A model generated the notes under the pieces. It was not told the DNA's origin. It saw only the letters and a list, made by a program, of their open reading frames with translations, and searched no databases. From Climacium dendroides (taxonomy: Eukaryota > Streptophyta > Bryopsida > Hypnales > Climaciaceae), in the NCBI GenBank assembly GCA_950106755.1, contig OX467082.1, positions 35,154,001-35,218,000 of the forward strand: 64,000 bases of DNA. Reading direction: 5' to 3'. This document shows positions 25,511 to 37,330 of the stretch, one piece after another; position 1 is the stretch's first letter; each line of letters opens with the position of its first letter. The position numbers were made by a program, and so were the translations under genes.

Positions 25511-26306
25511 TAGCTGAAGTATAGTGTCAATGGAATGGCAGGAATCAAAGCAGGCACAAGACACAATAATCGACCCAGATGCCATTGCTTCATAGAAATT
25601 GCTTGGACCCAGTTTCAGTGAAGCCGTTTTGAATGCAGGATCAAGAATCAGACAGTTACTGATTTGAGGGCGCTGTTTACATGGGAAAGCGTTTGATCCC
25701 CATGTGAGCAGTCCTGCTTTGCAATTATGAAACGCTCGACATCACTACACTGAGCCACTGACTCGCCTTGAAACAAGGTGCTCCGGAATTTTCTTCTACT
25801 GTCTACGCTATACAGCTTTTTATATTCTCAAGATTCAGATTGTGGACAGTACTTTGGTCCTCATCTGTTGTGTTCAATAGGTTTTCACGAAGTCATTTTT
25901 CTCAAGACACCTGATTTTTATGTTCTGGAGGTAGGAAAACGGGATTCCTGGAGCCAAAAAGCGGAGGTAGCTTGATCACTCGAGCTTGCTCACGAACATA
26001 TTGTACAAATCGTAATGCAATAAACCACATGGAAAATGTTTATTCATTTGAATTTCCAATTACATTCCATCTTAAGATTATATCCGAATGCCGAACAGAC
26101 ACCTGAAGGTCCTTATAAAACATGACGACAACAACAGCAGAAGAAGAAAATAAGCCCAGATTAGAAAGCAAACTATCCGGTGTGATTCAAAAAGCAAGTC
26201 AGCAGATGCAGAAAGTGACAAAGATGCACGAAATCTCCCCACAGCCACCAAGAGACTAGACATAAATCAATAATGACACTCAAGGAAGAATCCTCATAAA
26301 ATTTTG
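25511..26306. other. Intergenic DNA before the SRR1-like pseudogene
   Basis: The composition is more balanced than the flanks, but no conserved frame is recognisable. It may include 3'-flanking sequence once linked to the SRR1-like gene on the minus strand. Confidence 0.35.
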
Positions 26307-26750
26307 TCAATTGGAAACAGGTGCCAACTCATGCATATCATTGAAAGCCGACAAGCATGGAAACGAAGCAGCATTCACAGGATACTCTGTTACATGCTTT
26401 GCATTCCTAACAAACAATCAGAACAAACAATCAGGCCTAGCATGCTTGGGCTTAGGAAACACAGACCAACTATCTTGGTATCTCTGGAAGCTGTTTCCGG
26501 CAGGATGGAGACCCATCCGAGGCACCATGGATCCAAATTCTCGTCTAGGAGATTGTTGTACAGAGAAGCGCCACAATGTGGCATGTAAAACAACGTGGGA
26601 GCGTGAGCTTGTCGCCTGCCCTTTTCGTCTCGAACGATTGGAGTGCATCCCAGATTTGTCAAGAACTCACACTCCATCTCAGACAGCACCGGGTCATACA
26701 CCAGAATATTCCCAATGCAGGGAAAGCGGTCCTTCAGCAGAAGAGCCAGC
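26307..26750 (-). pseudogene. SRR1-like protein, truncated pseudogene
   Basis: Read on the minus strand from about 26750 the sequence gives LALLLKDRFP, then VYDPVLSEMECEFLTNLGC, then FYMPHCGASLYNNLL. These are characteristic blocks of the SRR1-like domain (Arabidopsis SENSITIVITY TO RED LIGHT REDUCED 1 family, acting in light and clock signalling). At about 26490 the frame shifts by one base: GNSFQRYQDSW continues in another frame. An in-frame TGA follows at 26418-26420, after which the family-like C-terminus (EYPVNAASFPCLSAFNDM) runs to a stop at 26307. The first half of the domain is missing. One frameshift plus one internal stop show this copy is dead. Confidence 0.8.
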
Positions 26751-26754
26751 TTTC

Positions 26755-26823
26755 AGGAGATTTTTTTGTAAAAACTTATTAAAAATACATGTGTTTTCAA
26801 TAAATTTTTATTAAAAATCTCCT
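26755..26823. repeat. 69-bp AT-rich hairpin next to the SRR1-like pseudogene
   Basis: AGGAGATTTTTTTGTAAAAA is followed by the inverted TTTTTATTAAAAATCTCCT, giving imperfect arms of about 28 bp. It lies at the truncated 5' side of the pseudogene and could be a tiny foldback element marking the breakpoint. Confidence 0.5.
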
Positions 26824-26829
26824 AAAAGG

Positions 26830-28278
26830 TCATTACTTGTAGGACTATACTACTAGAACTATACATAAAATACTCCTTTCTCTTGTAGTGCAATGATAAT
26901 GGCTATGCCAGTTTGAGTCCTCATGTAGAATTTAGAAAGAAATCCAATCACATAGTTACACACCCTTCTACCATTCCAACCTCTACTTTATCCTTCATAA
27001 GCCCAAGTCTTTCTAAATTGTGTTTCAAGCTTGCAACAATTCACGTTAAGGAAGAGACCCTTCAACTACGTATGGTGATCTCTACACTCACATCAAAAAG
27101 CTATAAGATTTCTACAAAGTTTAGGATTTGGTAAAGTGCCCTAACTTGGCTAAGATATGATTTGTGCATAGAGGAGTTACAAATTGTCCTTTAATTCTAC
27201 TTCAAATCCTTTTAAGTCTTGGTAATGAGTGACCTTAATTACAAACTTGCTCAATCTATACAAGCAAAAGCATTCTAGAGTTTCTTTGGGTGCCTTAGCA
27301 ATCATGTTTGGTGGCCCAAAGAATGATGGTTATCTCTTTTATCTCTTTTGTCCGTGTGGCAACCTTTGAAAGAATAAGCGTTGTTGTCCACTGTCTTGAA
27401 GCATAATGGAATCTTAACAATACTTCATATGCCAAATTTAGGAATCTTTCTATTTCAAAAGTTTTAGAGGATTCACAAAGTTTCCAATTCAAAACAAAAT
27501 AGAATATGTAGATAGAAAAGACTCAGCTAAGCAATCACCAAAAATAAATCCATAGAATTAGACAATCTCCTAATTTGTGGTGGTGTAGAGGTAGTATGTA
27601 GAACCAACAACCTTGGTGCTATCGCCAAAAGAATGGCCAAGTGACCCATCGAAAATAAGATGTAGTTCATCACTTGTCCATTGTCTTTCATCACCTTCTT
27701 GGTACTATTGTAGCACCTAAATCCTACATAGTGGAGCAAGTAGAGTTTAGACCTATAGCAGAGCACCATCAAGTGCGTAGCTATAGTTAGTAACCAAGCA
27801 CGTAGCATCATGTAGGGTAAATATGAAGGGATAATCTCTATTACTAGCTAGGATCTTTTAGTTATACAAAAACAAATATAAAATATTTAAAATTGGATGG
27901 GTGAGCAAAATTCCAAGTACAATGTATGTCCTTTATTCCTTTGACAAAGAATCAGGAAGTCAGCTCACCCACTCTTTCTTCTAGCAATGGCAACATGACG
28001 TTGTTGCTTCTATGTGTGTTCCTAGACTATAAATTAAATGCTTGTCTCCTAAATTTTTTTGAGATATTCTTCATGTATAAATAATTAAGAAGAATAAGTA
28101 GGAGGGTCAAAAAATTACAATTTATTGATCCCCACATTTCTAAGCATGAAGTTGCACTTTCACAAAAATATGAGCACAAATTCATACATCAATGTTTTTT
28201 GGCGAAGCTTTGTGCATGTGGCACAATCAAGTTCTTATGCCAAAGTAGTATTAAAGCAGATTGCAACCACTTAGGTGG
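26830..28278. other. AT-rich DNA with decayed, unassigned frames
   Basis: Frames on the minus strand between 27295 and 27811 have protein-like composition but no motif that I recognise, and they are interrupted. They may be remnants of a mobile element. No RNA gene is seen. Confidence 0.35.
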
Positions 28279-28282
28279 TTAA

Positions 28283-28509
28283 CCCTTTATGTACTAAGAA
28301 TTCATGATTTTAAATTGCATACTTCGATTGATTATATTATAGAAAGTATAATGAAAATGAAAATTGTATAATATCATTAGCTTGCGTGAAGAATATCACA
28401 TGCATTGGTTTAAGTAAATAATTATTAAAGTTTTTTTTAAAACATATAAACTCTTTAAAATTGCTTAAGAAATTTGAGGCCTAATTTGGGTTTCTTAGTC
28501 ATTAAAGGA
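28283..28509. mobile_element. TTAA-flanked TIR MITE, copy A
   Basis: The ends are CCCTTTATGTACTAAGAA and, inverted, TCCTTTAATGACTAAGAA. Each end is directly bordered by TTAA (28279-28282 and 28510-28513). A full paralogue of the same length lies at 50368-50597 in unrelated flanks. TTAA target duplication with CCC-type ends is the signature of piggyBac elements; Kolobok also targets TTAA. There is no coding capacity. Confidence 0.8.
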
Positions 28510-29236
28510 TTAAACACTCAATTGAATGCATCCCCTTAATTTGGTTACAATGTACTTTGAATGATCTTTATTGGATCATCTATTAGGTTTGAAAATTTTG
28601 AGTTAGAATGGTCACTTTGTCTTCTGTAGCAGTAATTGATTCATCTATTGTGTGATTCTATAGTATACAAATTTGTCATTGTTATTAAGTTATTATTTCT
28701 TGCACTTTTGTAGAGAATGAATACAAAAAAGGAGTATACACTAGAAATAAAGACTAACTTCAATCATGTTCTATGATTGGCATACATCAAGAGTTTATTC
28801 ATTTAAAGTCTCACAAGTGACTTTGAAGAGACATTATACATGCATTATGGAACTTTAATGTTGAAGATTTGAACGTGCATACCATATTGTTTTATTCTTG
28901 CCTACATTTTTGTTGCTCTAGATATAATTATATTGTTTTAATGCTCTATGAATTTATGCCATATCAAGATATTGTAAGAGATAAATTGACATTTTGCATT
29001 CACCATTTACACCATGAATGATGGGTGTTGTAATTTTGGAAATACTCTATATGGGTACCAACTTGCTTAGTTATGATGTAAGCATCTAAACCAAATAGCT
29101 TAGTGGAATCTATGGGTTTTTTCTTATGAAAGTGTGAGCTTGTCTGCATTGGGATATATAAACAATGCATCAAAAACTTAGATAATTTGAGTCAATTATA
29201 TTGTCTAGGTCTACGGCTGCATATTTAACCCCTTAA

Positions 29237-30096
29237 CTCCTAAAGTCCAAAGGTCTCTTTTCTTTCAAAAACCACTTAAAACTGCCATTTCTATTGCAAG
29301 GTGCAAAACTCTTAAAGTTTTCATTTTTTTGGCATATCTAACTATAGGATCTTGCACTAGACTAATATAAGAATGTGAAGTAGAAATTTTAGAATCATTG
29401 ACTGCATAGATTGTAAAATATCTGCATTTAAAGTGAAAAAACAAGTTTTTTTTTTTTTTTTTCATATTCTATGATTAGATTTTTAGGCTTTGAATCTCTT
29501 TATTTAAATTCTTTTTTACTATTGAGTTTGAGGTTAAATTTTTTTATGTTGAAGATTAGAGTTGAAAGTTGGAGGAAAAAAATTCAAAAAGAAAAACACT
29601 TGATTTTCATTCATTAAAAATTTGTTAAGTAGAAGTAGGTCCAAGGTTCAATAAAACACCAAATTATTAATAGCTCTAAGATGGTATTAAAACACCATAA
29701 TCCCCAAAGTGAGATTGTTCTTGCAAGCAAACTTAACCTTATCAAACAATTGTTTTTGAAAAATTGCGGAAACTGCATTCCTCATCACTAATTCAAATAA
29801 AACGAATCAAAGATTCAAATGTAGACAAAAATAAGATCTACAAGAAGAAAAAAATTCAATTTTATTTCAATTTTTTGTAGATTTCTTTTTCTACCGGACA
29901 AAGTGAAAATCATGTTTAAGATGGCATAACTTTTGCTCTTGGGCACCAATTGAAATAAAAATCATATTTCCACAAAGCTAATGAGTTTTTCTATTTTATG
30001 ATAAAGTTTAAAAAAAAATCACCAAAAGTTGAAGTCAAATAGTAACCTATCTGAACTTCCAAGTGTCCCCTGAAGAGACATTGGGGACTTTGGGGA
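29237..30096. mobile_element. TTAA-flanked TIR element, 860-bp family, copy E
   Basis: The left end is CTCCTAAAGTCCAAAGG after TTAA (29233-29236). The right end, inverted, is TCCCCAAAGTCCCC before TTAA (30097-30100). The interior shares blocks with 39637-40546, 44370-46941, 47540-48138 and 63150-63902, such as ATAGGATCTTG and TGGCATAACTTTTGCT. No transposase frame is visible. Confidence 0.75.
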
Positions 30097-30970
30097 TTAA
30101 CGCCTCAATCCATTTTTAAATTTTTGTACATTTTTGCTTATATTTTTGTACACAAATATCATTTATTGAAATTTCATGAAATTGGTCATTAAAGAAGGTT
30201 GTATTTTCAAGATTCTTAGATAAACAAGAAATTAGTTGAACTAAACAGCACCTACAAGCCGTGTGTTCATCGTTTAGAATATGGACATCATAGCGCTTAA
30301 GGATTAGTATCTATATTAGCTCTTAAACAATTGAATTTTTTGAGTGTCTTTGCTGAAAGCTGAAATTCATCAATGAGCATTGGCTTTGCTCAAGTGTGAA
30401 ATGTGCATACATTTCACAATGCAAGTTCTAGAGTTTTAGGGCAATGACTCTTTTTTATCACGGCTGCTTTGGTGTTACTCAGTTTATAGCTTGGGAGAAT
30501 CATGGTTATACATGAGGATCACCAATGATTAAGGTAGTGTGGCCTTAAAGCAACCTTTTAAAGGTTGATTCGCCTTTCTTACAAGTTTCCATGGAGAAAA
30601 TGATTTTTAGTTCATTTTTCAGAAAAAGAAAAATAGATGTAGAATACAACACAAGTAGTTTCATATTTTTTCAAGTATTTTTGAATTATTTATGAATTTT
30701 CAAAGATTTGGGTCCTAGGCACCTATTTGTGACCATAGGTGTCCCAAAATCCATCCCCTTGTGACTTATAAAGAAATGTGTAGAAATCAAAGACAACGAT
30801 TGGCTCAAGCAATTAAAAACAAATTTTTCTTGAATTCATTAACAGACCAAAGAGATCCATTCAAGGATCACCTCACATTCACTCTATAGCTACCTATAGG
30901 ACAATCTGAAGAAGAAGGGCATACTACCAAGTAAAAGTCTTGAGTATCCCTTCCAATATCAGATGAGGCA

Positions 30971-31908
30971 ACTAAGGTAGAACTACCATTTACCCAATTC
31001 TGCCACCTACAAGTTCCTCCCATTTCCATCACTAGCCCATCTTATCACTACAATCTTATTAATCCATTATCATGATGGCAATGCACTAAGGAGCAGACTC
31101 GGGGTGTGCACTCCCCCTTTTTTTATGTTAGCGTGTGAATAAAATTTTGGACCCTCTATATACTTTTTGAATTTTAAATAAAATTAAATAAAAAATGTAA
31201 ATAGATTTTTCTACTTTGAAAGTTTATGTTTTGAATTATTGATATTTTTATTTATTAATAATAATTAGTTACAAATTTTTGAAGTAAAAAGATACATTGT
31301 AGGACTGAAAAATAACTTTCACACCCCTATATTATATAAGAATTTTTTTTTTAAAAAATGAACAAAAAATTCTTAAAAATAACTCTCTATTGAAAGCTCA
31401 TTTTGAGCTAAATATTGATGCAATGGTCATCTAAATGTGTTCTCTAAAAGTATTTGAGTTAAAAAAACATGCCATTTTAGTGCATTTTTAACCTATTCTA
31501 GAAATCATTCCATATTTTATTTGAGTTTGAAATTTTGGGAGTAAAATCCTATAGTCATTAATAAACAATGTTCAAAATTTGAAGTTAAAATTATAGTTTA
31601 TTAGAAACCACTTGTTTGCATGGGGGTTGTTGTAGTAGAACTAAGTGCCCCCCCCCCGGAGGAGCAAACACATTAGCCCATGCTTCAACAATGGTCCGGT
31701 CATGCTTCAACAAGGGTCTACTCATAGTTTTACATTTCAACTTTGAAAAATCACAAAAAATTCAATTCTTATTGAAATGTCTTCATTCTTTTTACAATCG
31801 ACTTCTCTCAAACAATTCAATCTTTGAAAAATATGAGAGTTCATAAAGAGCTTCTCCAAAGTACCTAGATTGCAAAATCTGTATGGTAATGGGTAGTTCT
31901 ACCTTAGT
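30971..31908. mobile_element. TIR element, inverted copy of 1204-1578, split by an insertion
   Basis: The ends ACTAAGGTAGAACTACC and GGTAGTTCTACCTTAGT are perfect inverted repeats. The outer parts match the reverse complement of 1204-1578. The middle (31099-31660) is a separate transposon. Without the insert and its target duplication the length is about 367 bp, close to the 375 bp of the empty copy. Confidence 0.8.
31099..31660. mobile_element. Nested hAT-like (or MULE-like) element, second copy
   Basis: The interior is the diverged reverse complement of 16424-17011, sharing for example the block around AATAATTAGTTACAAATTTT. It is flanked by GGAGCAGAC (31090-31098) and GGAGCAAAC (31661-31669); the empty paralogue near 1440 has the single site GGAGCGGAC. 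The target duplication is therefore 8-9 bp. The ends are TCGGGG and, inverted, TCCGGGG, and a run of ten C has grown at the right end. Confidence 0.8.
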
Positions 31909-32554
31909 ACCAACAGTATCCTAGTAACAGGCTTGTATTTCGGCATCAGGTATTGAGGAGTTGAGTGAGGACTATGTGGTAACAATGGAATGTTCAGCGA
32001 GTGAAGATTTTGGGTACAATTTTGCTAGAAAACATTGGAAGGAGGAAGGAGGTGACTTGAATACTGTTTTCAAATTTGGAGGTGGATATTTGTTGTCGCA
32101 GTCACTGTCAATTAGTTCTGTGACTTTGGACTCTTTCATCATGATGTCAATTTTGATTTGACAGCTTTTGTGTGAAGCTGGATCACACAGAAACACTGAC
32201 ACAAGGCTACTGTTTTTTCCTCTCCCCCTGCCCTCTGAGCGTGGACTGCCTTCGGGCGCTTTTTTCAGTAAAATTCCACCCTAGAATGGGTTTCACCCAC
32301 AGAAACAGCGACACCTAATATATGCCCTCACAAATCCAACTGTTTTGGTTACCATGAGGCTAAGCCTGTGTTTTCTCAAATGCTTAGCTGGGTGATTTAA
32401 GGAGTGGAATGATGAATTTCATTGCTTCTGGCAACAAATTAACATTTATCTGATTATTTTTGTACAGTACGGTGCTTCAATCCTAAGATGCAGAGATTGA
32501 AAGAAATAGTAGGAGTGGCAGTTGAATGACAGAGCCACTCAAAGGAAACTACAT

Positions 32555-33042
32555 GTGACCTGTTTGAGAATGAACCAGGGAGGAGCATTTGGGACAACAT
32601 ATACGCTGCAGAAGAATCAATGCAGTGGGCCATCGAATCTAACCAAGACCTAGTGCTCATGCTACTTGATTACGAGAAAGCATTTGACAGAGTCAATTGG
32701 ACATTCCTCCAGGTGGTTATGAAGCAGCTAGGGTTTGATGACACTTTCATTCAATGGACAATGGCACTATGTCAAAACTCCAAATCGATGGTAATAGTTA
32801 ATGGAGAAAGCAGTCCAGTATTCACCTTAGGTCGAGCGGCAAGGCAAGGGTGCCCCCTCGCACCTTACCTGTACCTTCTCATAGCAGATGTACTCGGGTA
32901 TATGCTACAAGATTCGACTTATGATGTCCAAAGCTTAAGGCTCCCTAATGGCGATATTAACCTAGAAATGCTATTTGTCGACAACACTATGCTAGCGCTT
33001 TTGGAAATCTTGTGTGCCATTTGGCAAGTAACAGAAGGGAGA
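32555..33042 (+). pseudogene. LINE-type (non-LTR) reverse transcriptase fragment
   Basis: The frame encodes EPGRSIWDNIYAAEES, MLLDYEKAFDRVNW, ARQGCPLAPYLYLLIADVL and FVDNTMLAL. These are successive blocks of plant L1-type reverse transcriptase (GR.I.DNI, LDYEKAFD.V, RQGCPLSPYLF and the catalytic FADD). The catalytic FADD is changed to FVDN, which should abolish metal binding. Endonuclease, the rest of the polymerase and RNase H regions are absent. The frame ends exactly where a TTAA-flanked foldback element begins (33043). This is an inactive relic. Confidence 0.85.
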
Positions 33043-33046
33043 TTAA

Positions 33047-33190
33047 CCCGTTAAAGACCAGGTCAATGAATGGAGTGAAAAAGTGACTCAAACTGACATG
33101 TTTTCATTAGTATCCACTTTGGCTACTAATGAAAACATGTTAGTTTCAGCTAGTTTTTCATTTCTTGTCATCGACCTGGTCCTTAATGGA
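33047..33190. mobile_element. TTAA-flanked foldback MITE, 144 bp
   Basis: The ends CCCGTTAAAGACCAGGTC and, inverted, TCCATTAAGGACCAGGTC are bordered by TTAA at 33043-33046 and 33191-33194. The arms run almost to the centre, including ACATGTTTTCATTAGTA and its complement. It directly abuts the 3' end of the LINE fragment. Confidence 0.8.
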
Positions 33191-33194
33191 TTAA

Positions 33195-34793
33195 ACATGT
33201 ATCCACAAAAAAAATTGGCTCAAAATGCAAAGTGCACCTGTGGTAATTGCCCATGTGTACAAAAAGGGCAACTCCGTATTCAAGTAGTATGTCACTGTGC
33301 AACATCGTTTAAGGGTTAAATAATTATGAGAATCACCTTGGCACTATCAGAACCATGGAACTTCAGACTTCAGAGTATCTCCTTGGCACCATCAGCACCA
33401 TTCATTCCAGAAAAGGTTTGTCAGTGCGTTTGCTGAACCTGCGAAGGCTTACACTCATTGAAGTTCAGTTCTCCACAGGCAGGTCAACACTTGTTGCAAA
33501 ACTTCCTGCAGCTAGAAAAAGATTGAAATGATCATGTGTGCAACACTCCTTCACGAGAAGGCTCAAAAAAGGCTCAAAAAAGTCTCGGGCATAATAAACT
33601 ACCCTTACAGAAGTGTCAAAAACAGAACACATGGATGTAGAAATGGAAGTGACTTTTGTCTGGTAACAAACTGCCATCTCATGAGTGTTGTTTTAAGCTA
33701 TTGAGCAAGTGACATGGGTCCTTATCATGTGTGATTTCTGTTCATAATAAACTGTCCTAAATTTGGTGAGGCTTAAATACAAGTGCAGTGATTGGATTGC
33801 AATAAATTTTGATTTACTATGGGAAGTGAATTGAATGGAAATGTACAGTGAATCATTCTTAAACTCAAATTTCAAAGGCATGTTTGGGATTGTTTTTAGA
33901 CTGAGACCCACTGGCTCCATTTAAAGGCATGCTTTGATTTATCAAGGTTGTACCTATGAGCATTAACATTAACAGGGACATAAGCATGACTGAGTTAACT
34001 TCCATCTTGCGCTCAGATTAAGTGATTTCATTTCCTACTAAGTTAGATAAAGAATGCACTTAGCTTGCAGTGGTGATTGTTAGTATGGATATTATTTTTT
34101 CAAAGCAGCTGCTGCAATCAATGGGACATAACATTCAGTAGCTAAAGCAGAGGCTGACTTTCTTCTCTTCCAAGAATTTCATCCACAAGAAGTGGTGATG
34201 CCAATTATCAAAGTTAATTTAATTGGAGTCAGTTAAACCCTCATTAATTATTTCACTGCTTTTATCTCTCACAGTCTGACATTTTTCGACATCTGACCAT
34301 GTAACTATTGAATGGTGTGGAATATTCAACACCATATCATCCAACGGATGAAATGATACCAAATATTTAACACCATTTTGTCAGAGGAAAGGCAGACTCC
34401 TCTATCTGCTACTGAATGTTATGGAAGGTAGGTTCTCATATAAGCACAATTCTATCATCTCCATCTCACTGTATTGATCGTTTGGATACATGCATCTCCT
34501 GATTGAATCAGAGTGAAGAAATAAGTTATCAGTAGTGACGGGGAAGCTATTGCTGATTGCTGGTTTGATGGACATTTCTTCCATCTCAATTCTAAGTTGA
34601 ACATTAGACTTGTATGCTTTTGGTTACCCGATGAGAGCATCTACATGGCTGGATCCAATAAATTATTAGTGGAATCTGTGAGTTCAATGACAAAGTGAGC
34701 TAGCTTGTTAGCTTAACTTACAGTCAATGCCTTGAAGGTAATATGAGTCAATATTTTCCATGCAAGTTATGCTATGTCAGCAGTTGTCGGGTA
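33195..34793. other. Intergenic DNA, no gene recognised
   Basis: The composition is less AT-rich than elsewhere, which hints at old coding or transposon remnants, but no motif is recognisable in any frame. Confidence 0.35.
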
Positions 34794-35192
34794 AGTATGG
34801 TAGAACCACCCATAACTGACTGAATAAGTAACTGTGGACATGATGTGGAGTACAGTAAGACAAAGGAAATATTTTCATAGGTGCAGTGATAGAAATGAGG
34901 GGGATTGTCAAAATTTGATAGTTTTATCGCTTGAATTGAAATTATTATGAATTTTGGAAGGCAAAAGTTGGTCTGAACCCACGTTTAATCTGTAGACTAT
35001 TCCAAAACTGCTCATTTAAAATACTTCTTGTTCAATTTGGCACTCAAACAAATGTGTCATGAAAAGAATGGAGGAATTGATGATGGGAAATCAAGAACTC
35101 ATGTTTGAAAATTAATCCCATCTTCTTTTGAATTTTAGCTCCTATTGATTGCTGATGGGACTGTGGTTGGTAATGGGTGGTTTTACTATAGT
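34794..35192. mobile_element. Third TIR element related to 1204-1578
   Basis: The left end AGTATGGTAGAACCACCCAT and the right end ATGGGTGGTTTTACTATAGT are imperfect inverted repeats resembling the ACTAAGGTAGAACTACC ends of the copies at 1204 and 30971. The length of 399 bp is close to theirs. The interior was not aligned in detail. Confidence 0.5.
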
Positions 35193-36710
35193 ATAAGCTC
35201 TTGAACAAACAAATTTTACTGTGAAAAGAGGGTGTCAGTATGTTGGTGGAACATGTGAATGTCACACCCTGTTTTCCATGAAATCACAGTGAGACAGTCT
35301 GCTACTCATACCCTGTTTTAGTTCTAAAGTAAGCTAGTCTGCATGTGCTAAGTTATTATGGTACCACTATGTACTAAAAAAGATGTGTACATGATGTTCC
35401 AGAATCCAGCAAATATGTGGCCTGAATCTATACATTGGTGGTCCTCAATTCCTTGATCATCTGAAGTACACTCGATGATAACTTACATTGGGCCTGGAGT
35501 TCTGAAGTGTTTGAGCTGGAACCTCGACGACAGGGCTGATTTCATGTGCACAACAACATTAACATTTTACTTATTCGTTGGACAACTGAATCAAATAATT
35601 GAGTTCATTGACCTAACTACGACTACAAGGAGCTTGCAAATCAGGCACTGTCCATCCTCCCATTGTTGGATTCTTATTCACCTAAAACTGTCCCTGCCAT
35701 TGCATAGGCTCCATAATGCCCTCCCATTACAGAGGCACCATTTCAAGATCCTACACCCTATCTGTTTTCCACACCATTTTACAATTAGGTGTGATGTGAA
35801 GGGAGCAATATTGAGACACCATTCCTTTGGAGCGTAGTCTACATCATTTTCATATATCCTCTCTAAGGAAACGGCACAGAGCCTTCTTCTAACCATAGGA
35901 TTACTTTGCTTTGAGTGGCCTCCTAATTTCATGTTGCATTTCTCCAGTGACTGTTCCGCTTTCTGGTCAGTAAATGCATTATCGGTGTGCTTTTTGCCTG
36001 GAAAAAAAAAAGCAGTGTTGCAAGTGAATTCATGACAATTCACTTGCACTGATTCTTCAGTTTGGGGGCATTCAAGTGGCACCATGTCAATGAGGAGATC
36101 CATGATCCAAAATGAGCGAATCCCAGTTCCTAGCCTCTCAGCTTCCATGCATGCTCACTCAGCTGTCACTATTTCCAGGAGCCCCCTTCCTGACACCCTG
36201 GGTTGTGCAGCTCTTGGTTTCGTTGGTGCCTTGGCGACCTTTCAAAAATGTGGATATCAGTTATTTCTGTTTCGTTTGTGCCAAACAAACAGAAACAAAA
36301 ATGGTGGATATCAGTTGGTACATCATTCTTTCTTTGCCCAACAGGCAGTTCTCATTCAAGGCCAGTGCAGTCACATGCTTGGCCACATTTATGATTTCCC
36401 GCTGAGATTCAAGGAGGACGGCGAGTGGACACATTTTGCAAGTGATGCACCAACTCCATTGAGTATGCGTAAGTGAGCTTCAGGTTGGGCAGTTTCAATG
36501 CCACTGCAGGTACCTGCTCCAGGCTCCAGCATTGGGCACTCGGAAGTCATCATTATTGGGTGCAGTTTCATCTACAACAAGAAGTCATCATTGGGAGGGG
36601 AGGGGGTCGAAGGGACACCCTCTGGGGCTACCCACCCTCTCCAGGTGAGAAGGGGCAAGTTTGCAATGTGGAAACTATGCTTTCAAATAGCATCTACCTC
36701 TTAACCCCTA
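35193..36710. other. Intergenic DNA with a small hairpin and no supported gene
   Basis: A 156-codon frame on the minus strand (35678-36148) and frames at 36084-36476 and 36473-36937 (+) show no family motifs. A hairpin with 11-bp perfect arms (GCAAGTGAATT/AATTCACTTGC) lies within 36013-36051. GTGGATATCAGTT is directly repeated near 36250 and 36304. Confidence 0.35.
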
Positions 36711-36714
36711 AACA

Positions 36715-36933
36715 TCACAAGCTGAACACTAAAAGTGAAGAGCTCTTCTTGCACTTGCTTACTGAGGACTTCATGGTTGAATTTTGGAGCCAACTACCTC
36801 ATCAATGTAAATGTGCAATTTGTAAGAGAATCCACTATTCGGATTTTGAGATTATAATATTTGATGAATATAATACTTTCAAAAAATTTCCCATTCTCAA
36901 CATCCAAAAAACATCTCCTGTGACGTTCAGGGG
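36715..36933. mobile_element. TTAA-flanked TIR MITE, 219 bp
   Basis: The ends are CCCCTAAACATCACAAG and, inverted, CCCCTGAACGTCACAGG, each bordered by TTAA (36711-36714 and 36934-36937). A related left end, TTAACCCCTAAACATCC, occurs alone at 43549. Confidence 0.75.
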
Positions 36934-36959
36934 TTAACCAAGCCTCCACTAGATGATTG

Positions 36960-37330
36960 CACAATCTCAAATTCCAACTCAAGATAACTTTGACTCAGGT
37001 TGTAGGATGATGTAGATTAGAGATTAGATGTTTTGGGAGGCCTACAAAAGAAGATTGTGAGTTCCCATGAGTTCTTGGACTGTGAAGAACTTGGTATCTT
37101 TGCAACATCAGTGGTAGTCTGATGTGGTCTGACAATTGCCATGTCAAATAATATTATTTAATTGTGTTTTTTTTAGATTTTTAATTAACTTTTAACTTTT
37201 ATTTTTTAAAATTAATTAAATTAATATATTATTATTTAAAAATATTCTAACAAAGCAATGCACTAGTTCACGGTAAGGGAAACACCCCTAAAATGGTCTT
37301 TCCATGCCCTCAAAAGACATCTAATGCAAG
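36960..37330 (+). repeat. Dispersed repeat, inverted partner at 41330-41620
   Basis: Blocks such as TTGTGAGTTCCCATGAGTTC and CATCTAATG align with the reverse complement of 41330-41620. The two could be separate insertions or the ends of one old element of about 4.6 kb. Confidence 0.5.

Noticed and set aside
27295..27811. Possible LTR-retrotransposon remnants on the minus strand
   Set aside because: The frames look protein-like but no protease, integrase, reverse transcriptase or RNase H motif is recognisable and no LTRs were found.
35678..36148. 156-codon frame on the minus strand
   Set aside because: No recognisable domain, no splice context, and it lies in repeat-derived DNA; length alone is not evidence.
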